The notes under the pieces were generated by a model, which saw only the letters and a list, made by a program, of their open reading frames with translations, ran no database searches and was not told where the DNA came from. Shown in pieces: positions 8,142-17,916 of a stretch of DNA of 64,000 nucleotides (positions within the stretch are counted from its first letter, which is position 1; each line of letters begins with the position of its first letter). Made by a program: the position numbers and the translations under genes. Source of the stretch: DASWJZ01 sp963846475. Lineage in GTDB: Bacteria; Pseudomonadota; Alphaproteobacteria; Rhizobiales; Afifellaceae. The stretch covers positions 693,111 through 757,110 of the forward strand of contig CAWJVZ010000003.1 of NCBI GenBank assembly GCA_963846475.1. The letters are read 5' to 3'.

Positions 8142-8953
8142 GGAGCGCTCCGCGCCTGAAGCGCACCTGTTTCGAAGCGGGGCACGCCATATTCGGCGAG
8201 CACGGCGTCGATCTCGGCGCGCCGATCGGCGAGCGCGGCATCGATCTCGTCGCGGAGCGCAAGGTCGTCCCGGCGCACGCCCATGGAGATGTCGAAGACC
8301 ATCGGCAGCAGAAAACCGTCCGCCTCCGGCCGCACCGGCGAAATCTTCAGCGGCACGGCTCCGCGCTCCGCAAAATAGCCGGCGAACGGCCCCCAGACGA
8401 TGGCCACGTCGATCTCGCCCTCGGCCACCGCGCCGACGATCTGCCCCGCCGGGTTCGGCTTGGCATAGTCGCCATAGACGCTGTAGCCGCGCACGTTCCG
8501 GGTGATGCCGCGCCGCGCCAGCGCGTGCGCCGGCGGCGGGTTGTCGTCGCCGACGAGCTGGATGCCGATGGTCACGGTCCTGAGCACGGGGTCGTCGAGG
8601 GAGGCTATCGCCAGGTCGCGGTCGGAACGGGTCACGAAGACATAGCCGGACCGGTAGTAGGGCCGGGTCGTCCTCAGCATGTCGAAGCCGGTGACGATGC
8701 CCGGCACGATATCGCAGAGCCCGGCATCGATCGTGTTGCGGACGAAGCCGCGGCGCTGCGCCCACCAGGTGTAGGTGACCTGCGCCTTGAGCTCGTCGGC
8801 CAGGATCTCGACGATGCGGTTCTCAAAGCCCTCGCCGCGCTGGTTGGAGAACGGCAGATTGTTAGGGTCGGCGCACACGCGCAGCTCCCGCGCCTGGGCC
8901 GCTGCAGGCAGGAGCAGCAGGAGCAGCGCGGCCCTAAGGAAGGCGGAACACAA
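8138..8953 (-). CDS. xoxJ: XoxJ/MoxJ-like periplasmic protein associated with quinoprotein dehydrogenase
   Basis: A 271-residue secreted protein with the fold of a type II periplasmic solute-binding protein. The signal peptide ends near AAAQARELRVCADPNNLPFSN, and the last part is typical of the quinoprotein-associated family. MoxJ and XoxJ are needed for maturation or activation of methanol dehydrogenases and may bind the partly unfolded enzyme. It overlaps the 3' end of xoxF by 20 bases and the cytochrome gene by four, in the xoxF-xoxJ-cytochrome order. An unrelated amino-acid-binding role is unlikely given this setting. Confidence 0.85.
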   Translation of the reverse strand: MCSAFLRAALLLLLLPAAAQARELRVCADPNNLPFSNQRGEGFENRIVEILADELKAQVTYTWWAQRRGFVRNTIDAGLCDIVPGIVTGFDMLRTTRPYYRSGYVFVTRSDRDLAIASLDDPVLRTVTIGIQLVGDDNPPPAHALARRGITRNVRGYSVYGDYAKPNPAGQIVGAVAEGEIDVAIVWGPFAGYFAERGAVPLKISPVRPEADGFLLPMVFDISMGVRRDDLALRDEIDAALADRRAEIDAVLAEYGVPRFETGALQARSAP

Positions 8954-10769
8954 AGAGCGTCCCTCCCTTCACTGTCGCGTCCTTCAGATCGGCCATGGCG
9001 CCGACGAAGCCGAGCGCCGCCGTCGCGTCGCGCGGGTCAAGGTCGCCGGATACGATGGCCCCGGCCCAGCCGCCGACGCCGGAGAGGATCGCCACATACT
9101 GTTTCCCGTCGGGGCCACGATAGGTGCTCGGCTGGCCGACGATCCCCGAGCCGGTCTGGAATTGCCACAGCAAGTCGCCGCTCTTGGCGTCGACCGCTTT
9201 GAACCAGCCGTCCATCGTGCCGTAGAAGGCAAGCCCGCCGGCCGTCGTCATCGCGCCGCTCCAGACCGGAAAGTTCTCCTTGATTGTCCACACCTCCTTG
9301 CCGGCGGCGATGTCCCAGGCGGTGAACTCGCCGCGATGGCCGCCTGGCCCGGGCTTGAAGCGCTCCTCGGAGCCGACATAGGGCGTGCCGGCGATGTAGT
9401 TCGCCTCCGAGTGCATGAGGTCCATGCAGAGATTGTTGTGCGGGATGTAGAGGAGGCCGGTCTGGTGCGAGAAGGAGGAGGGGTTCCAATCCTTCGCGCC
9501 GGGCGAGGCCGGGCAGATGTCGCGCATGACGATGCCGACCTGCGGCTCCTTTTCGGGGATGTATTGCAGGCGGCCGGTCTTCAAATCGACGCCGGTCGCT
9601 GCGGTCAGCGCGTGGTACGGCGAAGCTGAGAGAACCTCGCCCGTCGTGCGGTCGAGCACGTACACAAAGCCGTTCCGCTCGGGGCGGACGAGCACTCTCC
9701 GTTGCTGGCCCTGCCAGTCCATATCCAAAAGAATCTGCTCGTTGATGCCGTCCCAGTCGTAGAGGTCGTGCGGGCTCCACTGGTAGAACCAGCGCGCCGC
9801 GCCGGTGTCGGCGTCGCGCGCAAAAATGCCGGCGGTCCATTTGTTGTCGCCGGGCCGCTGGTCGGCGTTCCACGGCCCCGGATTGGCCGTGCCGTGGTAG
9901 AGCAGATTGAGGTCGGGGTCGTAGGACATCCAGGCCCACACTGTGCCGCCCCCGAGCTTCCAGCCGTCCGGCGGCCAGGTGGTGACGCCGAGATCCTTGC
10001 CCTTGTCCTGCTCGTAGAACGGCTTGAAGTCCGGCCCGATCAGCACGTCTGCGTCCGGCCCGGTATTGTAGCCGGTCCAGACGAGCTCGCCGTTCTGCAG
10101 ATCGAGCGCCTTGACCCAGCCGCGCACGCCGAACTCGCCGCCGGAATTGCCGACGAAGACCTTTCCGGCTGCGACGAAGGGCGCACCGGTCATGCTCTCG
10201 CCGATATTGATGTCGCCCACCTGCGTCTTCCACACCTCCTCGCCGCTCTCCGCGTCGACGGCGATCACGTTGTTGTCGAGCGTGTTGAACAGCACCTTGC
10301 CGTCCGCATAGGTCGGGCCGCGGTTGACGACGTCGCAACAGGCGACCCCCTGGGCGGCCGCGACCGGCTTCGGCTCGTATTTCCACTTCACCGGTGCGCC
10401 GGGCCGCGTCAGGTCGAGCGCGAAGAGGATGTTGGGGTAGGGGGTGACGATATAGAGCGTGCCGCCCACCATGATGGGCGCACCCTCCTGGCCGCGGTTC
10501 ACCGTGGTGGGGAAGGTGAAGGCGACCTGCAGGTCCTTCACGTTGCCGGTGTTGATCTCGTCGAGCTCGCTGTAGCGCGTATTGGCGAAATTCTTCGACG
10601 GCATCGTCCACTGGCCGTCGTCGGGCGGCGCCGCCGACGCGGGCGGCTGCGGGACCGTGGCGGTCTGGGCTGACATTGGTGTGGGGGAAGCGAGCCAGCA
10701 CCCCAGCGCGAGCAGGGCGACACCGGAAAGCGAGGCACCTCGATGCAAGGCGAACCCCCTTCGAAGCAT
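8934..10769 (-). CDS. xoxF: PQQ-dependent, probably lanthanide-dependent alcohol dehydrogenase (XoxF type)
   Basis: A 611-residue periplasmic eight-bladed beta-propeller that oxidises methanol or another short alcohol with pyrroloquinoline quinone. The signal peptide runs to about residue 35. The vicinal disulfide that stacks on PQQ is Cys144-Cys145. Metal and catalytic residues are Glu212 (GEFG), Asn296 (ANPGPWN), Asp338 and Asp340 (YDWDG). Asp340 is the residue that XoxF and ExaF use to coordinate a lanthanide; Ca-dependent MxaF has Ala there. No mxaI, mxa or pqq genes are in the window. It opens the operon that ends in a terminal oxidase. Substrate could be ethanol rather than methanol. 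Confidence 0.88.
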   Translation of the reverse strand: MLRRGFALHRGASLSGVALLALGCWLASPTPMSAQTATVPQPPASAAPPDDGQWTMPSKNFANTRYSELDEINTGNVKDLQVAFTFPTTVNRGQEGAPIMVGGTLYIVTPYPNILFALDLTRPGAPVKWKYEPKPVAAAQGVACCDVVNRGPTYADGKVLFNTLDNNVIAVDAESGEEVWKTQVGDINIGESMTGAPFVAAGKVFVGNSGGEFGVRGWVKALDLQNGELVWTGYNTGPDADVLIGPDFKPFYEQDKGKDLGVTTWPPDGWKLGGGTVWAWMSYDPDLNLLYHGTANPGPWNADQRPGDNKWTAGIFARDADTGAARWFYQWSPHDLYDWDGINEQILLDMDWQGQQRRVLVRPERNGFVYVLDRTTGEVLSASPYHALTAATGVDLKTGRLQYIPEKEPQVGIVMRDICPASPGAKDWNPSSFSHQTGLLYIPHNNLCMDLMHSEANYIAGTPYVGSEERFKPGPGGHRGEFTAWDIAAGKEVWTIKENFPVWSGAMTTAGGLAFYGTMDGWFKAVDAKSGDLLWQFQTGSGIVGQPSTYRGPDGKQYVAILSGVGGWAGAIVSGDLDPRDATAALGFVGAMADLKDATVKGGTLFVFRLP

Positions 10770-11008
10770 TTTGGCGCCCTTGATTCCCGCGACGTGCGGG
10801 GCCGTTCAACGTCTACGAGGTTGCTGCGTTCCCGGTCGGGCCGCCAGCGGAATAGTGCGGTCCGGCCCGAATCGCCTGCCGTTGCGCTGAATTATCGCAG
10901 ACGGGCGATCGCTGTTTGCCGCGTTCCCGACAATGACCGATGCCGGATTGACAGGCGCACCAGTCTGCATTGTGCATGGATGCGGGCTCCCAGCGACGGA
11001 GGAAGCGG

Positions 11009-11926
11009 GTGAAGCAAGCGCAGCTCAGCGGCGTGATCGCCGCCGCCGCCACGCCGATCGACCCGGAGGGCGAACCGGACGTCCACCGCTTCATCCAGCT
11101 CTGCTGCTGGCTCCTCGGCAACGGCTGCGACGGGCTGAACGTCTGCGGCACGACGGGCGAGGCCACGTCCTTCTCGGTCCGGCAGCGGAAGGCGATCATG
11201 AGCGCCGCGGCCGAGGCGCTGCCGCTCCGCCGGCTGATGGTCGGCACCGGCGCGGCGGCGCTTGCCGACGCCGTGCGGCTGACCCGCCATGCCGCCGATC
11301 TCGGCTTCGCCGGCGCGCTGCTGCTGCCGCCCTTCTACTACAAAGGAGTCGATGACGAGGGCATCGTCCGCTTCTTCAACGCTATCGTCGCCGCGACCTC
11401 CAGGACGCCGATCGACCTTTATCTCTACAATTTCCCGGCGCTCTCGGGGATCGCCTATTCGCCGGCCCTGGTTCGGCGGCTCATGGAGAATTTCGGCAGC
11501 CGCATCCGCGGCCTGAAGGATTCTTCCGGCGATCTCGACTACGCCGCCGAGATCGCCGCGCTCTCGCGGCACCTCAGCGTCTTTCCGAGCAACGAGGCGG
11601 TGCTCCTGGAGGCTCGCGCCGGCGTTTTTGCCGGCTGCATCTCGGCCACGGCCAACGTCAACAGCCCCTGGTGCGCCCGCGCCTTCCACAAGGGCGAGAC
11701 GGCGGCGCAGGCGACCGCTTCGCTGATCCGCGCCGCATTGTCGCGCAAGCCGCTCATCGCGGCGGTGAAGGCGGTGCTCGCGGACGTGATGGGCGACGCC
11801 GCCTTCGAGGACGTGCTGCCGCCGCTGACCCCGCTGCCGGCCGCCGACAAGGCCGAGCTCCTGCGCGACTACCACGCCATTGTCGATGAGGAGCGGCTGA
11901 ACCCGAAACCCGCAGCGGCGGGCTAG
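11009..11926 (+). CDS. Dihydrodipicolinate synthase/N-acetylneuraminate lyase (DapA) family protein
   Basis: A 305-residue class I aldolase-fold protein. The pyruvate-binding GTTGEATSFS, the proton-relay Tyr in YLYNFPALSG and the Schiff-base Lys in IRGLKDSSGD are in order. It is probably a catabolic keto-acid lyase, dehydratase or hydratase rather than lysine-biosynthetic DapA, because the neighbours are a hydrolase and PutA; a 4-hydroxyproline-type role next to PutA is possible but unproven. A GTG start is preferred over an ATG 39 bases upstream because GGAGGAA sits 5-10 bases before it. It is followed after 9 bases by the hydrolase gene. Confidence 0.82.
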   Translation: MKQAQLSGVIAAAATPIDPEGEPDVHRFIQLCCWLLGNGCDGLNVCGTTGEATSFSVRQRKAIMSAAAEALPLRRLMVGTGAAALADAVRLTRHAADLGFAGALLLPPFYYKGVDDEGIVRFFNAIVAATSRTPIDLYLYNFPALSGIAYSPALVRRLMENFGSRIRGLKDSSGDLDYAAEIAALSRHLSVFPSNEAVLLEARAGVFAGCISATANVNSPWCARAFHKGETAAQATASLIRAALSRKPLIAAVKAVLADVMGDAAFEDVLPPLTPLPAADKAELLRDYHAIVDEERLNPKPAAAG

Positions 11927-11935
11927 CCCAGCCTC

Positions 11936-12850
11936 ATGCCGCCCGCAGCCCTTCGTGCCGACGATCCGCGCCTGGAGCGGCTGGAGTTCGACATCCGCGG
12001 CATTCGCATCCATGCCGTCGCGGCCGGACCGGCCGACGGGCCGCTGGTCGTCCTGCTGCACGGTTTCCCGGAATTCTGGTACGGCTGGCGCCATCAGATC
12101 CTGCCGCTCGCCGGGGCCGGGTTCCGCGTCGTCGCTCCCGATCAGCGCGGCTACAACAGGAGCGGCAAGCCGGAAGGGGTGGCGGCCTATCATCTCGACG
12201 AGCTTGCGGCCGACGTGGCCGGCCTCATCGAAGCCTGCGGCCGCGAAAGCGCGGATGTCGTCGGCCACGACTGGGGCGGCGTCGTCGCGTGGTGGACGGC
12301 GCTAAAGCATCCGGCGCGCGTGCGCCGGCTGATCGTGCTCGACGCGCCGCATCCGGTCGCGGCGCGGAAATACGCCAGACGGCATTGGCGCCAGATCCTG
12401 CGCAGCTGGTACATCGGCTTCTTCCAGCTCTCCTCTGTCCCCGAACGTCTCTTGAGCCTTCGCGGCTTTGCGCCGCTGCAGCGGCTGATGACGCGATTTG
12501 CCGCGCCGGGAATTTTCAGCGCTGGCGATCTCGGCGCCTATCGGCAGGCCTGGTCGCAGCCGGGCGCCTTGACGGCGATGGTCAACTGGTATCGGGCGCT
12601 CCGAAATTTCCGGGCGGGCGGCACCGATCTCCGCGTCCGGCAGAAGACGCTGATCCTGTGGGGGGACCGCGACCGGTTTCTCGCGTTCGGCCTGGCGGAG
12701 GCGAGCGCCCGTTTTTGCGACGACGCCCGCATCGTGCGGGTCGAGCGCGCCTCGCACTGGCTTCAGCACGAACGGCCGCGCCTGGTGACGGCGGAGCTCC
12801 TGGCCTTCCTGGCCGAGGATGGCGGCGCTGTGGATCGGAACGCAGAATAG
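11936..12850 (+). CDS. Alpha/beta hydrolase, epoxide-hydrolase-like
   Basis: A 304-residue alpha/beta hydrolase. The oxyanion motif HGFPE, the nucleophile elbow GHDWGG (Asp nucleophile), the acid Asp in ILWGDRDRFLA and the base His in ASHWLQHE match soluble epoxide hydrolases and the related haloacid/haloalkane dehalogenases. A Trp follows the nucleophile, as in both groups. It would open an epoxide or replace a halide through a covalent ester. It starts nine bases after the DapA-family gene, so they probably share a transcript; the shared substrate is not evident. Confidence 0.85.
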   Translation: MPPAALRADDPRLERLEFDIRGIRIHAVAAGPADGPLVVLLHGFPEFWYGWRHQILPLAGAGFRVVAPDQRGYNRSGKPEGVAAYHLDELAADVAGLIEACGRESADVVGHDWGGVVAWWTALKHPARVRRLIVLDAPHPVAARKYARRHWRQILRSWYIGFFQLSSVPERLLSLRGFAPLQRLMTRFAAPGIFSAGDLGAYRQAWSQPGALTAMVNWYRALRNFRAGGTDLRVRQKTLILWGDRDRFLAFGLAEASARFCDDARIVRVERASHWLQHERPRLVTAELLAFLAEDGGAVDRNAE

Positions 12851-12898
12851 GACTCGACGGGGGCTCTGCCCGGCGCGCAAAGTCGGGCGGGGACTGCC

Positions 12899-15800
12899 AT
12901 GCTGAAGACGCCGCCTCTGGACGAGACCAGCCGCATCCGCCGCTTCGCCGCCGATTACGCGCCGGCCGACGAAGATCTGGTGCCGCGGCTCCTCGTCGAG
13001 ACGGCGCAGGACGCGGCGACCGCGAAGCGGATCGCCGCCCGCGCGCGCCGCTACATCCAGGGCATCCGCGAGGCGCGCGGCGGCATCGGCGGCCTGGAAG
13101 ACTTCATGCACGAATACAGCCTCTCCACCAAGGAGGGGCTGGCGCTGATGTCGCTTGCCGAGGCGCTGCTGCGCGTCCCCGACGCGGCGACCCAAGACCG
13201 GCTGATCGAGGACAAGCTCGGCGCCGGCGACTGGGAGCAGGCGGCGCGGGATGCGGAGAGCTGGCTCGTCTCGGCGACCACCTGGGCGCTCGGCCTGACT
13301 GCCCGGATCGTCCATCCGCCGGAGACGCCCGAGGGCATCATCGGCCGGCTGGCGCAGCGGCTCGGGCAGCCGACGGTGCGCACCGCCGCCCGCCAGGCGA
13401 TGCGCCTTCTCGGCCACCAGTTCGTGCTCGGCGAGACGATCGAAGATGCGCTGTCGCGGGCGCGCGGAACGGGCCGGGAAGGCTACCGCCATTCCTTCGA
13501 CATGCTGGGGGAGGGCGCGCGGACCGCCGCCGACGCGGAGCGCTATTTCCAATCCTATGCCCGCGCGATCGAGGCGATCGGCCGCGCCGCCGACGGGTCG
13601 CTGCCGGACCGGCCGGGCATCTCGATAAAGCTATCGGCGCTGCATCCCCGCTATGTGGCGCGCCAGCACGAGCGGGTGATGCGCGAGCTGACGCCGCGCC
13701 TGATCGAGCTCGCCCGGGCGGCCAAGGCGCACGACCTCAACCTCACCGTCGACGCGGAGGAGGCGGAAAGGCTGGAGCTGTCGCTCGACGTTTTCGCCCG
13801 CATCCTCGCCGAGCCAGGCCTTGCCGGCTGGGACGGTTTCGGGCTGGCCGTCCAGGCCTACCAGAAGCGCGCTCTCGCCGTGATCGACTGGCTCGCCGAC
13901 GCCTCTGCCGCGGCGAACCGGCGGCTGATGGTCCGCCTCGTCAAGGGCGCCTATTGGGACACCGAGATCAAGCGGGCGCAGGAGCGCGGCCTCGCCGATT
14001 TCCCGGTTTTTACGCGCAAGCCCGCGACGGACCTTTCCTACATAGCCTGTGCGCGGCGGATGCTGGCGGCGCGGCCGCGCCTCTACCCGCAATTCGCCAC
14101 GCACAACGCGCTGACCGTCGCCGCCATCATCGAGATGGCCGGCGACCAAAGATTCGAGTTCCAGCGGCTGCACGGCATGGGCGAGGCGCTCTACCGGCAG
14201 GTCCACGAGCACGACGGTTTTGGCTGCCGCATCTACGCGCCCGTCGGCAGCCATAAGGAGCTGCTCGCCTATCTCGTGCGGCGGCTCCTGGAGAACGGCG
14301 CCAACTCCTCCTTCGTCAACGCCGTCAACGATGCCGACGTGCCGATCGACAGCCTCCTCGTGCCGCCCGAAGCGAGCTTTCGCAACGGGCGCTCGCCCCG
14401 CCACGCGAAGATCGCCATGCCCGCCGCTATCTTCGGCGAGCGGAAGAATTCCGCCGGCGTGGAATTCGGCAGCCGCGCGGCGCTGGAAGAGTTGGAGCGG
14501 GGCGTTGCCTCCGTGCCGCTGCCGCTCGGCGACGCGGCGCCGCTGATCGGCGGCACGCGGCGCGACGGGCCGGCGCGGAAACTTTTCAGCCCGGCGGACG
14601 AGAGCCGCGTTGTCGGCACGGTCGTGGAGGCGAGCGAGGCAGCGGCGATCGAGGCTGCACGCGCGGCGCTGGCGGGCGTCGCCGGGTGGGATGCCGCGCG
14701 GGCAACCGAGCGCGCAGCCGCGCTGGAGCGCGCCGCCGACCTCCTGGAGGAGCGCCGCGAGTTTTTCCTGGCCCTCCTCGCCCACGAGGCCGGCAAGACG
14801 CTCGACGACGGCGTGGCGGAAATCCGCGAGGCCGCCGATTTCTGCCGCTACTACGCTGCCGAGGCGCGCCGCCTCTTCGATCGCGAGACCCTCATGCCTG
14901 GCCCGACCGGCGAGGAGAACCGCTATCGCCTGCGCGCCCGCGGCGCCTTCGTCTGCATCAGCCCGTGGAATTTTCCGCTGGCCATCTTTCTCGGCCAGGT
15001 CACCGCCGCGCTGGCCGCCGGCAATGCGGTGATCGCCAAACCCGCCGAGCAGACGCCGCTCGTCGCCTCTGAGGCGGTGCGGCTCCTGCACGAGGCGGGC
15101 GTGCCCGCCGATGCTCTCCACTATGTGCCGGGCGACGGCAGGATCGGCGCGGCGCTGGTCAACCATCCCGGCATTGCCGGCGTCGCCTTCACCGGCTCCA
15201 CCGAGGTCGCCCAGAGGATCAACCGGGCCCTGGCGGCCAAGAACGGGCCGATCGTGCCGCTGATCGCCGAGACCGGCGGCATCAACGCCATCGTCGCCGA
15301 CGCCACCGCGCTGCCCGAGCAGGTGGCCGACGACGTCGTCACCTCCGCGTTCCGCTCGGCCGGCCAGCGCTGTTCCGCGTCGCGCCTTCTCTTTGTCCAG
15401 GCGGACGTGGCGGACGGCATGCTGAAGATGATCGCCGGCGCGGCGGCTGAGCTGGTCCTCGGCGACCCCGCCGACCCGGCGACCGACGTGGGACCGGTCA
15501 TCGACCGCGACGCCAAGGCGGCGCTCGACGCGCACATCGACGAGATGCGCCGCAGGCAAAAAATCCTCTATGCCGGTGCGGCGCGCGACGGCGCGTTCGT
15601 CGCTCCGCACATCGTGGAGCTCGACCGCGCCGCGGCGCTCGACCGCGAAGTCTTCGGCCCCATCCTGCATGTCGTGCGCTGGCAGGCCGACCGGCTCGAC
15701 GACGTCGTGGAGTGGATACGCCACAGCGGCTACGGCCTGACTTTCGGCATCCACACGCGGGTCGGCGGCCGCGCCGAGCGCATCGCCCGGACGCTGCAGG

Positions 15801-16006
15801 TCGGCAACGTCTATGTGAACCGCAACACGATCGGCGCCATCGTCGGCTCGCAGCCCTTTGGGGGCATGGGCCTGTCCGGCACCGGCCCGAAGGCCGGCGG
15901 GCCCAACTATTTGCAGCGCTTCGCGCTGGAGCAGGTGGTGTCGACCGACACGACCGCCGCCGGGGGCAATGCCAGCCTCGTCACGATTGAGGACGAGGCT
16001 GAGTGA
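12899..16006 (+). CDS. putA: Bifunctional proline dehydrogenase/L-glutamate-gamma-semialdehyde dehydrogenase PutA
   Basis: A 1035-residue enzyme that oxidises L-proline to glutamate in two steps with FAD and NAD. After an N-terminal helical arm comes the FAD barrel (SIKLSALHPRYV, NLTVDAEEAERLELSLDVF, LMVRLVKGAYWDTEIKRAQ) and then the aldehyde dehydrogenase domain (FVCISPWNFPLAIF, AFTGSTEVAQ, catalytic Glu in ETGG, catalytic Cys in SAGQRCSASR). It lacks the ribbon-helix-helix DNA-binding domain found at the start of enterobacterial PutA, so it should not be its own repressor. No frame breaks are seen over more than 3 kb. The C-terminus is short, as in type A PutA of bradyrhizobia. Confidence 0.95.
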   Translation: MLKTPPLDETSRIRRFAADYAPADEDLVPRLLVETAQDAATAKRIAARARRYIQGIREARGGIGGLEDFMHEYSLSTKEGLALMSLAEALLRVPDAATQDRLIEDKLGAGDWEQAARDAESWLVSATTWALGLTARIVHPPETPEGIIGRLAQRLGQPTVRTAARQAMRLLGHQFVLGETIEDALSRARGTGREGYRHSFDMLGEGARTAADAERYFQSYARAIEAIGRAADGSLPDRPGISIKLSALHPRYVARQHERVMRELTPRLIELARAAKAHDLNLTVDAEEAERLELSLDVFARILAEPGLAGWDGFGLAVQAYQKRALAVIDWLADASAAANRRLMVRLVKGAYWDTEIKRAQERGLADFPVFTRKPATDLSYIACARRMLAARPRLYPQFATHNALTVAAIIEMAGDQRFEFQRLHGMGEALYRQVHEHDGFGCRIYAPVGSHKELLAYLVRRLLENGANSSFVNAVNDADVPIDSLLVPPEASFRNGRSPRHAKIAMPAAIFGERKNSAGVEFGSRAALEELERGVASVPLPLGDAAPLIGGTRRDGPARKLFSPADESRVVGTVVEASEAAAIEAARAALAGVAGWDAARATERAAALERAADLLEERREFFLALLAHEAGKTLDDGVAEIREAADFCRYYAAEARRLFDRETLMPGPTGEENRYRLRARGAFVCISPWNFPLAIFLGQVTAALAAGNAVIAKPAEQTPLVASEAVRLLHEAGVPADALHYVPGDGRIGAALVNHPGIAGVAFTGSTEVAQRINRALAAKNGPIVPLIAETGGINAIVADATALPEQVADDVVTSAFRSAGQRCSASRLLFVQADVADGMLKMIAGAAAELVLGDPADPATDVGPVIDRDAKAALDAHIDEMRRRQKILYAGAARDGAFVAPHIVELDRAAALDREVFGPILHVVRWQADRLDDVVEWIRHSGYGLTFGIHTRVGGRAERIARTLQVGNVYVNRNTIGAIVGSQPFGGMGLSGTGPKAGGPNYLQRFALEQVVSTDTTAAGGNASLVTIEDEAE

Positions 16007-16235
16007 ACGCTCGGCGCTCGTTCGGAATGTTCGAGTGAAACAATCCCTATATGGTCCGGCTGCCATTCAGTTTTCCGGAAAAATCCTCGATGCCGAACAA
16101 CGTCGAACATGCGCATCCTCTAGAACGAGCAAGCGCCGAACCGATCAGAACAAGCCATCCTCGCGCGGTTTGCTCGGTCTTTTTCGGGCGACGCACCGTC
16201 GCTGCACGCGCCGGACCGCTCCGCGATTCCAGCCT

Positions 16236-17722
16236 CTAGAGGGGTGAACGAGGAGCCTCGGCGGATCCGCCGACCAGCCTGCCGTTCCGCCGCACGCTGC
16301 CGGCGCCCGCTTCCCAGCTCAGCGTCCCATTGACGAAGACGCTCTCCACCCCGGCGGAGAATTGCTTCGGCTCGTCGTAGGTCGCCGTGTCGATGATCGT
16401 CGCGGGATCGAACACGACGAGGTCGGCGAAGGCGCCGGGCGCCAGCCTGCCGCGGCCGTCCAGGCGGAAGACCTGCGCCGGCAGGCCGGTCATCTTGTGG
16501 ATCGCGGTCTCGACCGGAAACAGTTTCAGGTCGCGCGCATAGCGGCCGATCACGCGGGGAAATGTGCCCCACAGCCGCGGATGCGGATGGTCGTCATGCG
16601 GCAGGCCGTCGGAGCCGATCATGGCGAGCGGGAACGACAGAACGCGTCGCACGTCGGCCTCGTCCATCTGGAAATAGATCGCCCCGGCCGGGTCGAGCCG
16701 CCGCGCCGCTTCGGCAAGGTCGACACCCCATTCGGCGGCGATGTCGGAAAGGTCGCGGCCGGTCATCTCCGGATAAGGCGCGCGACCAGGCGATCATGAT
16801 GCGGTACTCGTCGCTGACAAGATCGGCGCGGAGGTTCGTCGAGCCCGCCGTGTAGGGGTAGCAGTCGACCGCGACCTTCTGCTTGCGCGCCGCCGCCTCG
16901 ATGACCGGCAGCGTTTCTTTGGTGCGCCCCCAATTGCTCGGCCCGGCGCATTTGTGATGCGAGATGACCACCGGGATTTTTGCGCGCTCGGCGGTGGACA
17001 GCGTCTCGGCGATGGAGTCGAGCACCTGGTCGCCTTCGTTGCGCATGTGGGTCGCGTAGACCCCGCCCTTCTCGGCGAAGCGGGCGGCGACCCGCGCCAC
17101 CTCGTCGGCGTCGGCCGCCGCATTGGTCGGGTAGAAGAGCCCGGTAGAGAAGCCGGTCGCGCCGTTCTCCATGGCCTCTTCGGCGTGGTCCAACATGGCG
17201 CCGATCTCGGCATCGCTCGCCTTGACGCGGATGTCCGACATGACCGCGAGCCTGAGGGCCGAATGGCCGACCAGCGCGGCGACGTTCACCCCCGGCACCG
17301 TCTCGGCGACCGCCCGGGCGTAAGCGGCAAAGCTCGGGAACTCATACGCCGCGCGAGAACCCAGGAGGTTCATCGGCGGGCGGCGGGTCGCCCGAAAAAG
17401 TCACCGGGGCGAGGCTGATGCCGCAATTGCCGGTGACGACGGTCGTCACGCCCTGGCTGATTTTCGGCAGCATATCCGGCGCGTCCAGCACGATGCGGTC
17501 GTCGTGGGTGTGTGCGTCGATGAAGCCGGGCGACAGCGCCTTGCCGCGGAGGTCGTGCTCGGCCTGTCCGGCTCCCGGCGGGATCGTCCCCGCGGGCCCG
17601 ATTGCGGCGATCCGCTCCCCGGACACGGCGAGCTCGCCGCCAACCGGCGGTGCGCCGCTGCCGTCGAACAACAGGGCGTTGCGGAAGACGTGGTCGTAGC
17701 TTCTGTTCGTCTCGTCACTCAT
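16236..17722 (-). CDS. N-acyl-D-amino-acid deacylase (amidohydrolase), frame broken twice
   Basis: A zinc amidohydrolase of the D-aminoacylase family that removes the acyl group from N-acyl-D-amino acids. The reconstructed protein of about 490 residues starts MSDETNRSYD and shows the metal motif GFIDAHTHDD, VTGNCGIS, MSDIRVKASDAE, GATGFSTGLFYP, YATHMRNEG, VVISHHK, VDCYPYTAGSTNL, IGSDGLPHDDHPHPRLWGTF and a C-terminal urease-like sandwich. One extra base near 17,358 and one near 16,779 break the frame; removing each restores a continuous match, which points to sequence error. It is divergent from the importer genes at 17.9 kb. Confidence 0.82.
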
Positions 17723-17916
17723 GAGGGGGATCGGTGCCTGGCCTTGCACGGCGGATGAAAGTCGTGGAAATTCCGTAGCATGATTTTCGCCCGAACGTCT
17801 CCGAGGTGCGGCGGCCGACGGCCAACTCCGACGAACCAAGCTTCGCCAATCGCCTTCCCGATCCGTGTCTTGCATCCGATGAGCCGCCCCGCATGAACGT
17901 GCCTGGAGTGTTTCCA

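Noticed and set aside
12899..16006. PutA as an autorepressor
   Set aside because: The ribbon-helix-helix DNA-binding domain is absent from the N-terminus.
13631..16066. Long open frame opposite putA (over 800 codons)
   Set aside because: It is fully antisense to a well-supported enzyme and has the Arg/Ala/Gly-rich composition typical of reverse frames in GC-rich DNA.
16007..16235. Possible gene or regulatory RNA between putA and the deacylase
   Set aside because: Short open frames there lack ribosome sites and family likeness, and I see no convincing hairpin with a T-run.
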